From Youhaiella tibetensis (GTDB lineage Bacteria; Pseudomonadota; Alphaproteobacteria; Rhizobiales; Devosiaceae): DNA of 64,000 nt. The DNA lies in contig NZ_CP041690.1 of assembly GCF_008000755.1 (NCBI RefSeq), positions 4,056,001 to 4,120,000 on the forward strand, written 5' to 3'. Of the stretch, positions 26,580 to 34,908 are shown piece after piece. Numbering within the stretch: the stretch's first letter is position 1; each line of letters opens with the position of its first letter. The position numbers were made by a program, and so were the translations under genes. A model generated the notes under the pieces. It saw only the letters and a list, made by a program, of their open reading frames with translations, did not search any database and was not told where the DNA came from.

Positions 26580-27544
26580 GCGCTTGCTCCATCCGGCTGG
26601 TCGCGGGCGAAATTGTCGCGCGCGCCGGCCATCAGGTAGATGAAGGCCTCCTCGAGACCGGCAACCTGCCGGCTCCAGTGATGGGTACCCTCGGCCTTGA
26701 GGCGTTCGACCGTGGCGTCCAGCTTCGGCTTGTCGGTGCCCGAAACGTGGAGCACCGCCCCGAACCGAGCCACCTGCTCGACGCCCGGCTCGTGCTTGAG
26801 ACGCTCTTCGAGCGCGGCAAGGTCCGGACCGTCCACGCGCCAGGTTTCGAGCCCCACCTGTTCGGGGATCCTGGCGGACGGCCCGTCGATCAGCTTCTTG
26901 CCATAGGCGATATAGGCGATGAAATCGCACTGCACCGCTTCGTCCATGTAGTGGGTCGAGACCAGCACGGTGACGCCTGCCGCCGAGAGGCGCCGGATCT
27001 CGTCCCAGAAGTCGCGCCGCGCCTTGGGATCGACGCCCGCCGTCGGTTCGTCGAGCAGCAGCAGCTTGGGATCGTGGATGAGACAGGCCGCCAGCGCCAG
27101 GCGCTGCTTCCAGCCCCCCGAAAGCGTACCCGCCAGCTGCCCGGCGCGGTCGGCGAGCCCCAGGTCCTTGAGCGACTGGTCCACGCGCCGACGGCGATCG
27201 GTGATCTGGTACATGCGGCCGACGAAATCGAGATTCTCGCGGATCGACAGGTCCTCGTAGAGCGAGAACTTCTGGGTCATGTAGCCGACCTGCTCCTTGA
27301 TGCGCTCGGCCTGCTTTCGGATATCAAAGCCCAGGCACTCCCCTTCCCCGCCATCGGGCGTGAGCAGGCCGCAGAGCATGCGAATGGTCGTGGTCTTGCC
27401 CGATCCGTTCGGGCCCAGGAACCCGTAGATGGCGCCGCGCGGCACCGTGATGTCGAAATCGTCCACCACCTTGCGCTCGCCGAAGATCTTGGTGAGACCC
27501 TTGACCTCGATGACCGGAACGCCGTTGCCCGGAGCCGTGCTCAT
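26576..27544 (-). CDS. ABC efflux transporter ATP-binding protein
   Basis: A 322-residue ATPase from the ATG at 27544, which overlaps the HlyD stop by four bases. Walker A is GPNGSGKTT, the signature is LSGGWKQR and Walker B is LLLLDEPTAGVDP. The C-terminal 90 residues are an accessory domain common to drug and antibiotic exporters. In E. coli the comparable YbhF has two nucleotide-binding domains; this one has a single domain. It energises the permease downstream, with the HlyD protein bridging the periplasm. Confidence 0.93.
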   Translation of the reverse strand: MSTAPGNGVPVIEVKGLTKIFGERKVVDDFDITVPRGAIYGFLGPNGSGKTTTIRMLCGLLTPDGGEGECLGFDIRKQAERIKEQVGYMTQKFSLYEDLSIRENLDFVGRMYQITDRRRRVDQSLKDLGLADRAGQLAGTLSGGWKQRLALAACLIHDPKLLLLDEPTAGVDPKARRDFWDEIRRLSAAGVTVLVSTHYMDEAVQCDFIAYIAYGKKLIDGPSARIPEQVGLETWRVDGPDLAALEERLKHEPGVEQVARFGAVLHVSGTDKPKLDATVERLKAEGTHHWSRQVAGLEEAFIYLMAGARDNFARDQPDGASA

Positions 27545-28488
27545 TTGAGCCGCCTGACGCTTACCGGCTGCCCCGGCAGCAGGTTCCCCGGCTCGGCCAT
27601 CTGCGCCTCGGCCAGGAACACCAGGCGCGAGCGCTCGTCGCGCGAATAGATGATGGGCGGGGTGGTCTGGGGGTCCGAAGCGAGGAAGGTGACGCTGGCG
27701 CGCAGCCCGGCGGGGCACCCGTCGCAGGACACCTCGACTTCGTCGCCCAGGGCGAAGAGGGCGCGATCGGCCTCCCCGATATAGAACCGGGCCTTGAGCT
27801 TGCCGGGCGGTAGGAGCGAGAGCAGCGGCGTGCCGGTAGGCGCGGTTTCCCCTTGCGAGAAGAACAGCCGTTCGATGCGGCCGTCGACCGGCGCCTTGAC
27901 GGTACGGTCGGCGAGGTCGGCCCGCGCCTTGTCGGCATTGGCCTGCGCCGCCTTGAGATTGGCCTCGGCGGCGACCTGCTGGTCGTCGCGCGCCGGCAGC
28001 TTGGCGACCTGGAGCTGGGCCTGCATCTGGTTGACCGCCGCCTGGGCGCTATCCAGGCTCGTGCGATCCTGGTCGACCTGCGCCTGGGCAATGACCCCGC
28101 GCTCGAAAAGGCTTCTGGAGCGATCGAAATTGGCCTGCGCCAGGGCGAGATCGGCCTGCGCCTTCTCGAGCGAGGCGCGGGTGACGTCGAGTTCCTGGGC
28201 CCGGCTGCCGGTGATGAGGTTACGCCAGGTGGCATCGGCAGCCGAAACCTGAGCCTCGGCGCTACGCAACAGGGCCTGCTGCTGGTCGCTGGCGAGCACC
28301 GCCAGCACGTCGCCGGCCTTGACCGTCTGCGCCTCCGAGACCGGCAGCGAAACGATCTGGCCGCCGCTCACCGGCGCGACATAGACATAGTCGGCCTCCA
28401 GATACCCCGAATAGACCGGTTCGGCCGGCGCCCCCACGCCCGGGATGAAGGAGAGAAGGCCCAGCAGGAAAGCGAAGAACTCGTTCAT
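27541..28488 (-). CDS. HlyD-family periplasmic adaptor
   Basis: A 315-residue membrane-fusion protein. A short hydrophobic N-terminus (FFAFLLGLLSFIPGVG) anchors or exports it. Then come a biotinyl-lipoyl half (VYVAPVSGGQIVSLPVSEAQTVKAGD), a long coiled coil at about 80-190 rich in alanine, glutamine and aspartate, and the returning lipoyl half (DLADRTVKAPVDGRIERLF) before a beta barrel. It resembles E. coli YbhG. Its start overlaps the TetR stop by four bases, so all four genes are translationally chained. Confidence 0.92.
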   Translation of the reverse strand: MNEFFAFLLGLLSFIPGVGAPAEPVYSGYLEADYVYVAPVSGGQIVSLPVSEAQTVKAGDVLAVLASDQQQALLRSAEAQVSAADATWRNLITGSRAQELDVTRASLEKAQADLALAQANFDRSRSLFERGVIAQAQVDQDRTSLDSAQAAVNQMQAQLQVAKLPARDDQQVAAEANLKAAQANADKARADLADRTVKAPVDGRIERLFFSQGETAPTGTPLLSLLPPGKLKARFYIGEADRALFALGDEVEVSCDGCPAGLRASVTFLASDPQTTPPIIYSRDERSRLVFLAEAQMAEPGNLLPGQPVSVRRLK

Positions 28489-29135
28489 TTTGCACGCTCC
28501 GGCAGGCTCAGGCCGTCAAAGAGAATGGCGAGGTGGTTGTCCATGAGCCGGTCCATGGCCAGCCCGTCGGCGGGCGTCATGCGGAAGACCTCGGCCAGGA
28601 TGAGATGCAGGGCGATCGGCCCGACGATCGAACGGACCGTGAGCTCGGGATCGACCGGGCGGAGATAGCCCTCGGCTATGCCGCGATTGATGAGCCCGAT
28701 GGCCACCGGAATGATCTGCTCGAGCACTTCCTTGCGGTACATCTCGGCCAGCTCGGGGAACTGCACCACTTCGCGCATGATGAGGCGCGGAATGGCGATG
28801 AGGCGGGGGTCGGCGAGCTTGCCGGCCACCATGCGCAGCGTCGCCGAAATGGCGAGGCGCGGATCGCCCTCGACGCCCTCCAGCTGATGGAGCGCCAGCG
28901 AGGCGATGGGGGCTACCGCGCGGCGCACCAGCCCTTCCATCAGCGCTTCCTTGGATGGGAAATAGAGATAGACCGCGCCCTTGGAAAGACCGGCCTGGCG
29001 CGCGATGTCCTCGACGCGCGTGGCCGCGAACCCCTTGGTGATGAAGAGGTCGAGGGCGGCATCGAGCACCTCGTCCGGCCGCGCCTCGGCACGGCGACGG
29101 AATTTCGGCCCGCGTTGGTTGTCCTGCTCGCTCAT
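28485..29135 (-). CDS. TetR-family repressor of the efflux operon
   Basis: A 216-residue regulator started at the ATG at 29135, which has AAGGAG nine bases upstream; an ATG at 29156 is possible. The N-terminal helix-turn-helix is VEDIARQAGLSKGAVYLYFPSKEALMEG, about residues 37-65. The C-terminal ligand domain resembles CecR/YbiH-type regulators. It is the first gene of its operon, and a perfect palindrome stands just upstream, so autorepression relieved by an exported compound is likely. Confidence 0.92.
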   Translation of the reverse strand: MSEQDNQRGPKFRRRAEARPDEVLDAALDLFITKGFAATRVEDIARQAGLSKGAVYLYFPSKEALMEGLVRRAVAPIASLALHQLEGVEGDPRLAISATLRMVAGKLADPRLIAIPRLIMREVVQFPELAEMYRKEVLEQIIPVAIGLINRGIAEGYLRPVDPELTVRSIVGPIALHLILAEVFRMTPADGLAMDRLMDNHLAILFDGLSLPERAK

Positions 29136-29159
29136 GGCACATTCTCCTTGCGTCACTAA

Positions 29160-29177
29160 TAACTGACTGGTCAGTTA
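29160..29177. promoter_or_regulatory. Palindromic operator of the TetR-family regulator
   Basis: TAACTGAC (29160-29167), a two-base centre, then GTCAGTTA (29170-29177): a perfect 8+8 inverted repeat with the look of TetR-family operators. It lies 25 bases upstream of the tetR start and 79 bases upstream of the divergent Gfo/Idh gene, so it could control both. Confidence 0.8.
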
Positions 29178-29255
29178 GTTGCAAGGGGGATATCGATATT
29201 GCTGCCCGCGGGCGCGCCGGTTAAGCCTTTGAGGGCAAGAGGGAGGATGAGGAAA

Positions 29256-30257
29256 ATGGCACGCAAGGTTCGCTGGGGCATCATTTCGACGGCCAATATC
29301 GGGATGCGCAAGGTCATCCCGGGAATACAGAAATCGCCGCATTCGGAGGTCGTCGCCATCGCCTCGCGCGATCCGGCGCGGGCACAGCGAGCCGCCGAGG
29401 AGCTCGGAATCCCCAAGGCCTATGGCTCCTATGCCGAGATGCTCGCCGATCCAGAGATCGACGCGGTCTACAATCCCCTGCCCAACCACCTGCACGTACC
29501 CTTGACGCTCGAGGCGGCGCGGGCGGGCAAGCACGTGCTGTGCGAAAAGCCCATCGCGCTCGATGCCGCCGACGCCGAGCGGCTGCTTCAGGCCCCGAAA
29601 GACCGGCTGATCGCCGAGGCCTTCATGGTACGCTTCCACCCGCAATGGCACCGCGCCCGCGATATCGTGCGCTCGGGCGAACTGGGCGAGATCCGCGCCG
29701 TGCGGGCGGTGTTCTCCTATTTCCTCGACGATCCGGGCAATGTCCGCAACATCGCCGATATCGGCGGCGGTGGCCTGCTCGACATCGGCTGCTACCCGAT
29801 CGTGGGCACGCGCTTCCTCCTGAGCGAGGAACCCCGGCGCGTCGTCGCCCTGGTCGACCGCGACCCCAATTTCGGCACAGACCGCACCGCCAGCGTCATC
29901 GCCGATTTCGGCGGCGGGCGGCAATTGAGCTTCATCTGCTCCACCCAGGCGGTGGGGCATCAATCCATCGAGGTCATCGGCAGCAACGCGCGGCTCGAGA
30001 TCGTCATTCCGTTCAACGCCCCACCCGACCAGGCGACCGCCATCCTTGTCGATCATGGCCATACGTTCGACGGGAGCCTAGCGCGCCGCGAGATCATCGC
30101 CCCCTGCGACCAGTACACCGAAGAGGCCGAAGCCTTTGCCCTGGCGGTGCTGGGCGAAACCACGCTGCCCTACGGCATCGACGACGCCATCACCCAGATG
30201 CGCATTCTCGACGCCATCTTCGAGAGCGAGCGGCGCGGCACCTGGGTCGACCTCTAG
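29256..30257 (+). CDS. Gfo/Idh/MocA-family oxidoreductase
   Basis: A 333-residue NAD(P)-dependent sugar or polyol dehydrogenase, begun at the ATG at 29256 because GGGAGG lies nine bases upstream. The Rossmann fold starts WGIISTANIGMRKVIPGI. The active-site lysine motif is LCEKPIAL. The catalytic-side region reads GGGGLLDIGCYPIVGTR, the D-H-type motif in altered form (DIGCY). This resembles dehydrogenases acting on xylose or 1,5-anhydro sugars. It is divergent from tetR and may be under the same operator. Confidence 0.85.
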   Translation: MARKVRWGIISTANIGMRKVIPGIQKSPHSEVVAIASRDPARAQRAAEELGIPKAYGSYAEMLADPEIDAVYNPLPNHLHVPLTLEAARAGKHVLCEKPIALDAADAERLLQAPKDRLIAEAFMVRFHPQWHRARDIVRSGELGEIRAVRAVFSYFLDDPGNVRNIADIGGGGLLDIGCYPIVGTRFLLSEEPRRVVALVDRDPNFGTDRTASVIADFGGGRQLSFICSTQAVGHQSIEVIGSNARLEIVIPFNAPPDQATAILVDHGHTFDGSLARREIIAPCDQYTEEAEAFALAVLGETTLPYGIDDAITQMRILDAIFESERRGTWVDL

Positions 30258-30260
30258 GCT

Positions 30261-30830
30261 TCAGGCAAGCTCGGGCCGCACCAGCCGCTCGGTCACCAGC
30301 CGGATGGCCGGACCGATTTCGGCGACATTGCGCGCCTTGCGCCCCACCCCGTAGGTGGCGGCCAGGACGAGCTGGGCCAGGGGACGCGGACGGGCGACAC
30401 CCGCCCCCTGGAGCGCCCGCTCCACCTCGGTTTCCACATGCGCCTCGAGCCGCCGGAACTGCTCGGCCGCCAGCCGGCTGTGCTCGTCATAGAGCTCGTC
30501 GGCATGCGGTGAGCCCTCGAGCACGCGCACGATGGTCTTGTGCTTGTCGGCGAGGGCGCCGGCCACGCGCTCGACGACATCCCCGGGTTGGGCCAGCGCC
30601 GTGTCGAAGGCGGCGCGGAACTGCACGACCAGTTCCTCCATCACCGCTTCGTAGACCGCGGTTTTGTCCGGGAAATAGCCATAGAGCGTCGGCTTGGCCA
30701 CATGCGCCTCGCGCGCGATCGCCTCCATGGTGACCGCCCGCAGGCCATGCCGAAGCGCCAGGAACCGGGCCGCTTCCAGAATGCTCTGCCGTCGTTCGGG
30801 CGCCTGGCGGCGCGCTTTTTCGATCAACAC
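30261..30830 (-). CDS. TetR-family regulator, divergent from a reductase gene
   Basis: A 189-residue regulator with GTG start and AGGAGA ribosome binding site. The helix-turn-helix is MEAIAREAHVAKPTLYGYFPDKTAVYEAV, about residues 36-64. The C-terminal part matches the AefR-like/TetR_C ligand domain in outline only. It is divergent from the epimerase-type gene at 30895, and an inverted repeat fills the shared promoter region, suggesting it controls both genes. Confidence 0.9.
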   Translation of the reverse strand: MLIEKARRQAPERRQSILEAARFLALRHGLRAVTMEAIAREAHVAKPTLYGYFPDKTAVYEAVMEELVVQFRAAFDTALAQPGDVVERVAGALADKHKTIVRVLEGSPHADELYDEHSRLAAEQFRRLEAHVETEVERALQGAGVARPRPLAQLVLAATYGVGRKARNVAEIGPAIRLVTERLVRPELA

Positions 30831-30849
30831 GGATCTCCTATTGAACTAA

Positions 30850-30877
30850 TTGAACGATTATCATACATTTCGTTCAA
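30850..30877. promoter_or_regulatory. Inverted repeat in the TetR/reductase divergent promoter
   Basis: TTGAACG (30850-30856) and CGTTCAA (30871-30877) are perfect 7-base arms 14 bases apart; a further TTGAAC lies at 30841. The repeat sits between the two divergent start codons, where a TetR-type operator is expected. Confidence 0.7.
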
Positions 30878-30894
30878 CACAAAGGAGACGATGA

Positions 30895-31914
30895 ATGGCT
30901 GATCTGGTTCTGTTGACGGGCATATCCGGCTTCCTGGGCGGCCACGTGGCGCTCGACCTGCTGGAGGCTGGTTACCACGTTCGCGGCAGTGTGCGCGACC
31001 TACGCAAGGCCGACAAGGTGCGCCAGACCCTGGCCCGTCACGGCGCCGACGTCACCCGTCTCGAATTCGTCGCCCTCGACCTCCTGTCGGACGGCGGCTG
31101 GGCCGAGGCCATGGCGGGCGTGCGCTACCTCCAGCACACCGCTTCGCCCTTCGTCACCACCATGCCGCGCGACCGCATGGAGCTCATCCGCCCGGCCGTG
31201 GAGGGCACCGAGCGCGCGCTCGAGGCGGCGCTGGCCGCCAATGTCGAGCGTGTGGTGCTCACCTCCTCGATGGCTGCGATCGCCTATGGCCACCCCACCT
31301 CCCAGCGCGACTTTACCGCCAGGGACTGGACCGAACTGGGCGGACGCGACATCACCGCCTATACCGAATCCAAGACCCGCGCCGAGCGGCGCGCCTGGGA
31401 GATCGTGGACGCCGCCGGCCGCCACGACCTTCTCGTCACCGTCAATCCGAGCGCCATACTGGGGCCGCTTCTCGATGACGATCCGGGCACTTCGGCAGCG
31501 CTGGTCGGCCGCCTGCTCAACGGCTCGGTACCCGCCGCCCCGCGCATCGCCTTCGGCGTCGTCGACGTGCGCGATGTCGCCGCGCTCCATGTGGCGGCCA
31601 TGACCGATCCGGAAGCCGCCGGCCATCGCCTGCCCATCAGCGTCGATACCCTCACCCTCATGGAAATGTCCCGCACCCTCGCGAAGGCCATTCCCGAGCG
31701 GCGCGGCAAGCTGCCGCGTTTCGAGATGCCGAACTGGATGGTGCGGCTCTATGCGATCTTCGATGGCGACGTGCGCTCCAACCTCAACGAACTCGGCGTC
31801 TACAAGCGTCTCGACGCCACCGAAGCCAGGACGGTCCTGGGCCGCCCGCTGCTCAGCGCCGACGACGCCGTCATCGCCTCGGCCCGCAGCCTCCTCGCCG
31901 AAAACCTCGTGTGA
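30895..31914 (+). CDS. NAD-dependent epimerase/dehydratase, dihydroflavonol-4-reductase-like aldehyde reductase
   Basis: An extended short-chain reductase of 339 residues. The cofactor motif is LLTGISGFLGGHVALDLL (TGxxGxxG) and the catalytic pair is in YTESK, with the upstream serine in VVLTSSMAAI. This arrangement is typical of the DFR-like bacterial reductases that act on aldehydes or ketones with NADPH. AAAGGAG precedes the ATG. The divergent TetR gene and the inverted repeat between them suggest induction by a substrate of the enzyme, perhaps a reactive aldehyde. Confidence 0.87.
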   Translation: MADLVLLTGISGFLGGHVALDLLEAGYHVRGSVRDLRKADKVRQTLARHGADVTRLEFVALDLLSDGGWAEAMAGVRYLQHTASPFVTTMPRDRMELIRPAVEGTERALEAALAANVERVVLTSSMAAIAYGHPTSQRDFTARDWTELGGRDITAYTESKTRAERRAWEIVDAAGRHDLLVTVNPSAILGPLLDDDPGTSAALVGRLLNGSVPAAPRIAFGVVDVRDVAALHVAAMTDPEAAGHRLPISVDTLTLMEMSRTLAKAIPERRGKLPRFEMPNWMVRLYAIFDGDVRSNLNELGVYKRLDATEARTVLGRPLLSADDAVIASARSLLAENLV

Positions 31915-31982
31915 CAAAATTCGTGCGAAAGGGGCTAGGACTCGCCTCAGACTTTCGCTAAAAGCATCGCGCAAATCGGAGC

Positions 31983-32058
31983 GGGGCTGTAGCTCAGTTG
32001 GGAGAGCGCATCGTTCGCAATGATGAGGTCAGGGGTTCGATTCCCCTCAGCTCCACCA
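31983..32058 (+). tRNA. tRNA-Ala with anticodon CGC
   Basis: A complete 76-base cloverleaf with encoded CCA. The acceptor stem GGGGCTG pairs with CAGCTCC, the D arm is GCTC/GAGC, the anticodon stem CATCG/TGATG closes a TTCGCAA loop (anticodon CGC, reading GCG), and the T arm is AGGGG-TTCGATT-CCCCT. One G-T pair closes the anticodon stem. GCG is a common alanine codon in this GC-rich sequence. Confidence 0.96.
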
Positions 32059-32164
32059 TCTCCGTTTGCCTCCCGGTCAGTTTCGCCAAGTGCTTCCCTT
32101 GAGGAGAGCAGTGCCTTTGCGCGCTGCTTCGATCGGCCGGCCGGTCTCCTGAGGAGCTATCCCC

Positions 32165-32530
32165 CTAACCCGCCAACCACACGAACAGCAGCGCGATGGC
32201 GGCAGGGACGGCCTGGACGAAGAGGATCGAGCGCTTGGCGGTGATGGAGCCGTAGATCCCCGCCACGATCACGCAGGCCAGGAAGAAGACCTGAATCTGG
32301 AAGCCCACGGCGTGGTCGGGATGGACGAGACCCCAGATGAGGCCGGCGGCGAGGAAGCCGTTGTAGAGCCCCTGGTTCGCGGCAAGGTTCTTCGTGGCTT
32401 GCGCAAACTCGGCGGTGGTGCCGAAACGGCGGCGGGTGGAGGGCGCGGTCCACAGCGCCATTTCGAGGACCACGATATAGATATGGACCGCCGCAATGAG
32501 CGCGACGAGCAGTTTGGCGACGATATCCAT
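32165..32530 (-). CDS. DUF1304-family membrane protein
   Basis: A 121-residue membrane protein with about four hydrophobic helices. The blocks IAAVHIYIVVLEMALW, NQGLYNGFLAAGLIWGL and VFFLACVIVAGIYG identify DUF1304, whose function is unknown. The ATG at 32530 overlaps the stop of the kinase gene (TGATG) and has a run of G just upstream, so translation is coupled to psuK. A place in the pseudouridine operon suggests, but does not show, a link to nucleoside entry or export. Confidence 0.87.
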   Translation of the reverse strand: MDIVAKLLVALIAAVHIYIVVLEMALWTAPSTRRRFGTTAEFAQATKNLAANQGLYNGFLAAGLIWGLVHPDHAVGFQIQVFFLACVIVAGIYGSITAKRSILFVQAVPAAIALLFVWLAG

Positions 32531-33444
32531 CAATCCCCCCGGGGCTTTGCGGCCGGCTGGCCGCCAATGGCCTTGACCGCCTCCGAACCTGCGAGAATCC
32601 CTGCCTCAAGGCAAGCCCGCTCGTCTCCGCCGCGCAGGCGGGTCGCGATGAAGCCAGCGGCGAACGCATCCCCCGCCCCGGTCGAATCGAGCACCTCCAC
32701 CTGCGGCGCCGGCAGGCTGAGGGCGATCCCCGCGCGATTCCCCGTCGCTGCGCCCAAGGCGCCACGCTTGATCACCACGCGCTCGTAGCGCTGGCCGAGC
32801 ATGGCCATCTGGGCGGCACATTCGTTGTAGCCGGACAGCGCCAGCGCCTCGGCATCGTTGGCAAAGAGCAGCGACGCCCCCTCGGTCCAGTCGAGGAAAT
32901 TGCCCACCCCCACTTCCTGGAGGAAGCCGACCGAGGCCGGATCGACGGCAACGGGAATGCCCCTCGAGCGCGCCATGGCGAAAAGCGACTGGACGGCGGC
33001 GCGCGGTCCCGGCGCGAAGAAGGAATAGCCCGAGACCACCACGATCCCGACGCCATCGAGCAGGGTTTCGGGGAGATCATCGACTGCCAGCTCGAGATTG
33101 GCGCCGCGATCGGTGAGGAAGCTGCGCTCGCCATCCGGATCGACGATGGTGACGAGGACGCCCGAGGGCAGGGCCGGATCGCCCACGAGGAGCGGCTCGA
33201 TGCCGAACCCTTCGAAATAGGTGCGCAGGCTCGCCACGTCCGCCGCGCCCACCCGGGCGAGGAAACGCACGTCCGCCCCCATCGCCCCCAGCCAGACCGC
33301 CTGGTTCGCCCCTGATCCGCCCGGGCGCGAACGGATGGCCGCGCGCCGGTCCGAGCCGCGGTTGAGCGGCCCTTCCGGCTTGACGATGATGTCGGTCATG
33401 ACGTCGCCGACGACGAGGACCTTGCCCCCGGCGGCTGGCGTCAT
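32530..33444 (-). CDS. psuK: PfkB-family kinase, probable pseudouridine kinase
   Basis: A 304-residue ribokinase-family protein. The N-terminal substrate motif is RPGGSGANQAVWLGAMGADV and the ATP/anion-hole motif is STGAGDAFAAGF, with the catalytic aspartate in GAGD. PfkB enzymes vary in substrate, and the assignment to pseudouridine rests on the psuG gene immediately upstream, whose stop it overlaps by four bases. PsuK would make pseudouridine 5'-phosphate for PsuG to split. Confidence 0.85.
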   Translation of the reverse strand: MTPAAGGKVLVVGDVMTDIIVKPEGPLNRGSDRRAAIRSRPGGSGANQAVWLGAMGADVRFLARVGAADVASLRTYFEGFGIEPLLVGDPALPSGVLVTIVDPDGERSFLTDRGANLELAVDDLPETLLDGVGIVVVSGYSFFAPGPRAAVQSLFAMARSRGIPVAVDPASVGFLQEVGVGNFLDWTEGASLLFANDAEALALSGYNECAAQMAMLGQRYERVVIKRGALGAATGNRAGIALSLPAPQVEVLDSTGAGDAFAAGFIATRLRGGDERACLEAGILAGSEAVKAIGGQPAAKPRGD

Positions 33445-34391
33445 GCGCGGCGGACCTGGGGAGAGGCCTTGGGCGCCTGGCCGGCGAGCGCCACCGCGAT
33501 CTGGGCGGCAACGGCGGCGTTGTTCTCGACCAGCGCGATATTGGCGGCCAGGCTCTTGCCTTCGGTCAATTCGAAGATGCGCTTGAGCAGGAACGGCGTC
33601 AGGTCCTTGCGCGACACCCCTTCGGCCTCCGCGCCCCTGATGGCCTCGGCAATGCGCGCCTCGATGGCGGAAGCCTCGAGCGCATCCTTGGCGGGAATGG
33701 GATTGGCGACCAGCACCCCGCCCATTCCCAGTTCGGCCTGGAGCGCTACCACCCGGGCGATGTCCCTGACGTCATCGAACCGGTGATCGACCTTGTGCCC
33801 GCTCTCGCGCGCCCAGAAGGCGGGGAAGGCATCGGTGCCGTAGCCGAGCACCGGCACGCCATTGGTCTCGAGCACTTCGAGCGTCTTGCCGATATCGAGG
33901 ATCGACTTGGCTCCGGCGCACACCACCGCCACCGGGGTGCGCGACAACTCCTCGAGGTCCGCCGAGATATCGAAGGTTTCCTCGGCCCCGCGATGCACCC
34001 CGCCGATGCCGCCGGTGGCAAAGACATGAATGCCGGCGAGCGCGGCGATCTGCATGGTGGTGGCCACCGTCGTGCCGGCCAGCCCGCCGGTGACGAGGAG
34101 CGTGGCGACGTCGCGGCGCGAGGCCTTGGCGGCCTTGCCGCCTTCGAGGGCCAGCCGCTCGAGGTGCTCGCTCGTCAGGCCCACCGCGAAACGCCCGTCC
34201 ATGATGGCGATCGTGGCCGGCACTGCCCCGTTCTGGCGGATCACTGCTTCCACGTTCTGGGCCATGGACAGGTTCTGCGGATAAGGCATCCCGTGGGTGA
34301 TGATGGTGGATTCAAGCGCCACCACCGGCTTGCCGGCGGCGAGGGCCGCTTTCACTTCGGGGCTGATCGAGAGATAGGACTTGGCGGTCAC
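33441..34391 (-). CDS. psuG: Pseudouridine-5'-phosphate glycosidase
   Basis: A 316-residue enzyme that cleaves pseudouridine 5'-phosphate to uracil and ribose 5-phosphate, breaking a C-C glycosidic bond in RNA salvage. Diagnostic blocks include VALESTIITHGMPYPQN near the N-terminus, TVATTMQIAALAGIHVFATGGIGGVHRG, CAGAKSILDIGKTLEVLETNGVPV and GYGTDAFPAFW. It is first in the psuG-psuK-DUF1304 operon. Confidence 0.96.
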   Translation of the reverse strand: MTAKSYLSISPEVKAALAAGKPVVALESTIITHGMPYPQNLSMAQNVEAVIRQNGAVPATIAIMDGRFAVGLTSEHLERLALEGGKAAKASRRDVATLLVTGGLAGTTVATTMQIAALAGIHVFATGGIGGVHRGAEETFDISADLEELSRTPVAVVCAGAKSILDIGKTLEVLETNGVPVLGYGTDAFPAFWARESGHKVDHRFDDVRDIARVVALQAELGMGGVLVANPIPAKDALEASAIEARIAEAIRGAEAEGVSRKDLTPFLLKRIFELTEGKSLAANIALVENNAAVAAQIAVALAGQAPKASPQVRRA

Positions 34392-34908
34392 GTGAAAAAT
34401 CCTTCGAAATCGGGGGCGGCCCGCCCGCCGGCGGGCCCGGTTTTGCGCTTATAGAGGCCGGGGCGGCACAATGGTCAAGCCCCCCACAAGATTCGCCGCC
34501 CCACGCCCTTGTCCCGGGGAAAAATCCGCTCTAACGTGCGCCCGTTCTAGAGAAAAGGTCTACTTCGCTGAACCAGACTTTCATTGATCCAGACGCTCCT
34601 TTGGATCGATATGCGCCCGCGAGCGGGTCCATTGCCAGCGAGAGTTTTCACGGCGCGATTCTGCGCCGCTTTTCATTGCATACATTTGCCCAGCGTAGCG
34701 CCGCATCGAGCGGGCGCACCGGCAAGGCTTTGACCTTTTGGCAGATCTTGAGCGCGCGCCTCGGGAGGGGCGCAGCGCCAAGAGCCTCGTGATCGCGGGC
34801 GCCGACCCCGCGGACTAACCGGGTGTCTCTCAACCCGGCAAGCAACGAGAGAACAAGACCGCAGGGAAAAACCCTGCGCAACGTGCCCCAGACTTAGGAG
34901 CTGTCCGA
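34392..34908 (+). other. 517-base leader region of the polyamine transporter operon, rich in hairpins
   Basis: No credible gene is visible. Several short perfect stems suggest a structured 5' leader: CGGCGC/GCGCCG followed by CTTTTC near 34651-34672 (terminator-like), CCGGGT/ACCCGG near 34818-34837, and CGCAGGG/CCCTGCG around 34861-34879, just before the potF ribosome binding site. The left part also holds the psuG promoter. I could not match it to a known riboswitch class. Confidence 0.5.

Noticed and set aside
24946-26592. A 548-codon minus-strand frame overlapping the cupin and permease genes
   Set aside because: The real permease and the cupin both have full family motifs in other frames; this one has none.
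34581-34792. Short open frames of 63-66 codons on both strands in the pot leader
   Set aside because: Arginine- and serine-rich products, no ribosome binding site, and starts at TTG or internal codons. The hairpins explain the region better.
34651-34900. Guanidine or SAM-II riboswitch in the pot leader
   Set aside because: I could not find the ACGR loops or conserved core sequences of these classes; left as an unassigned structured leader.
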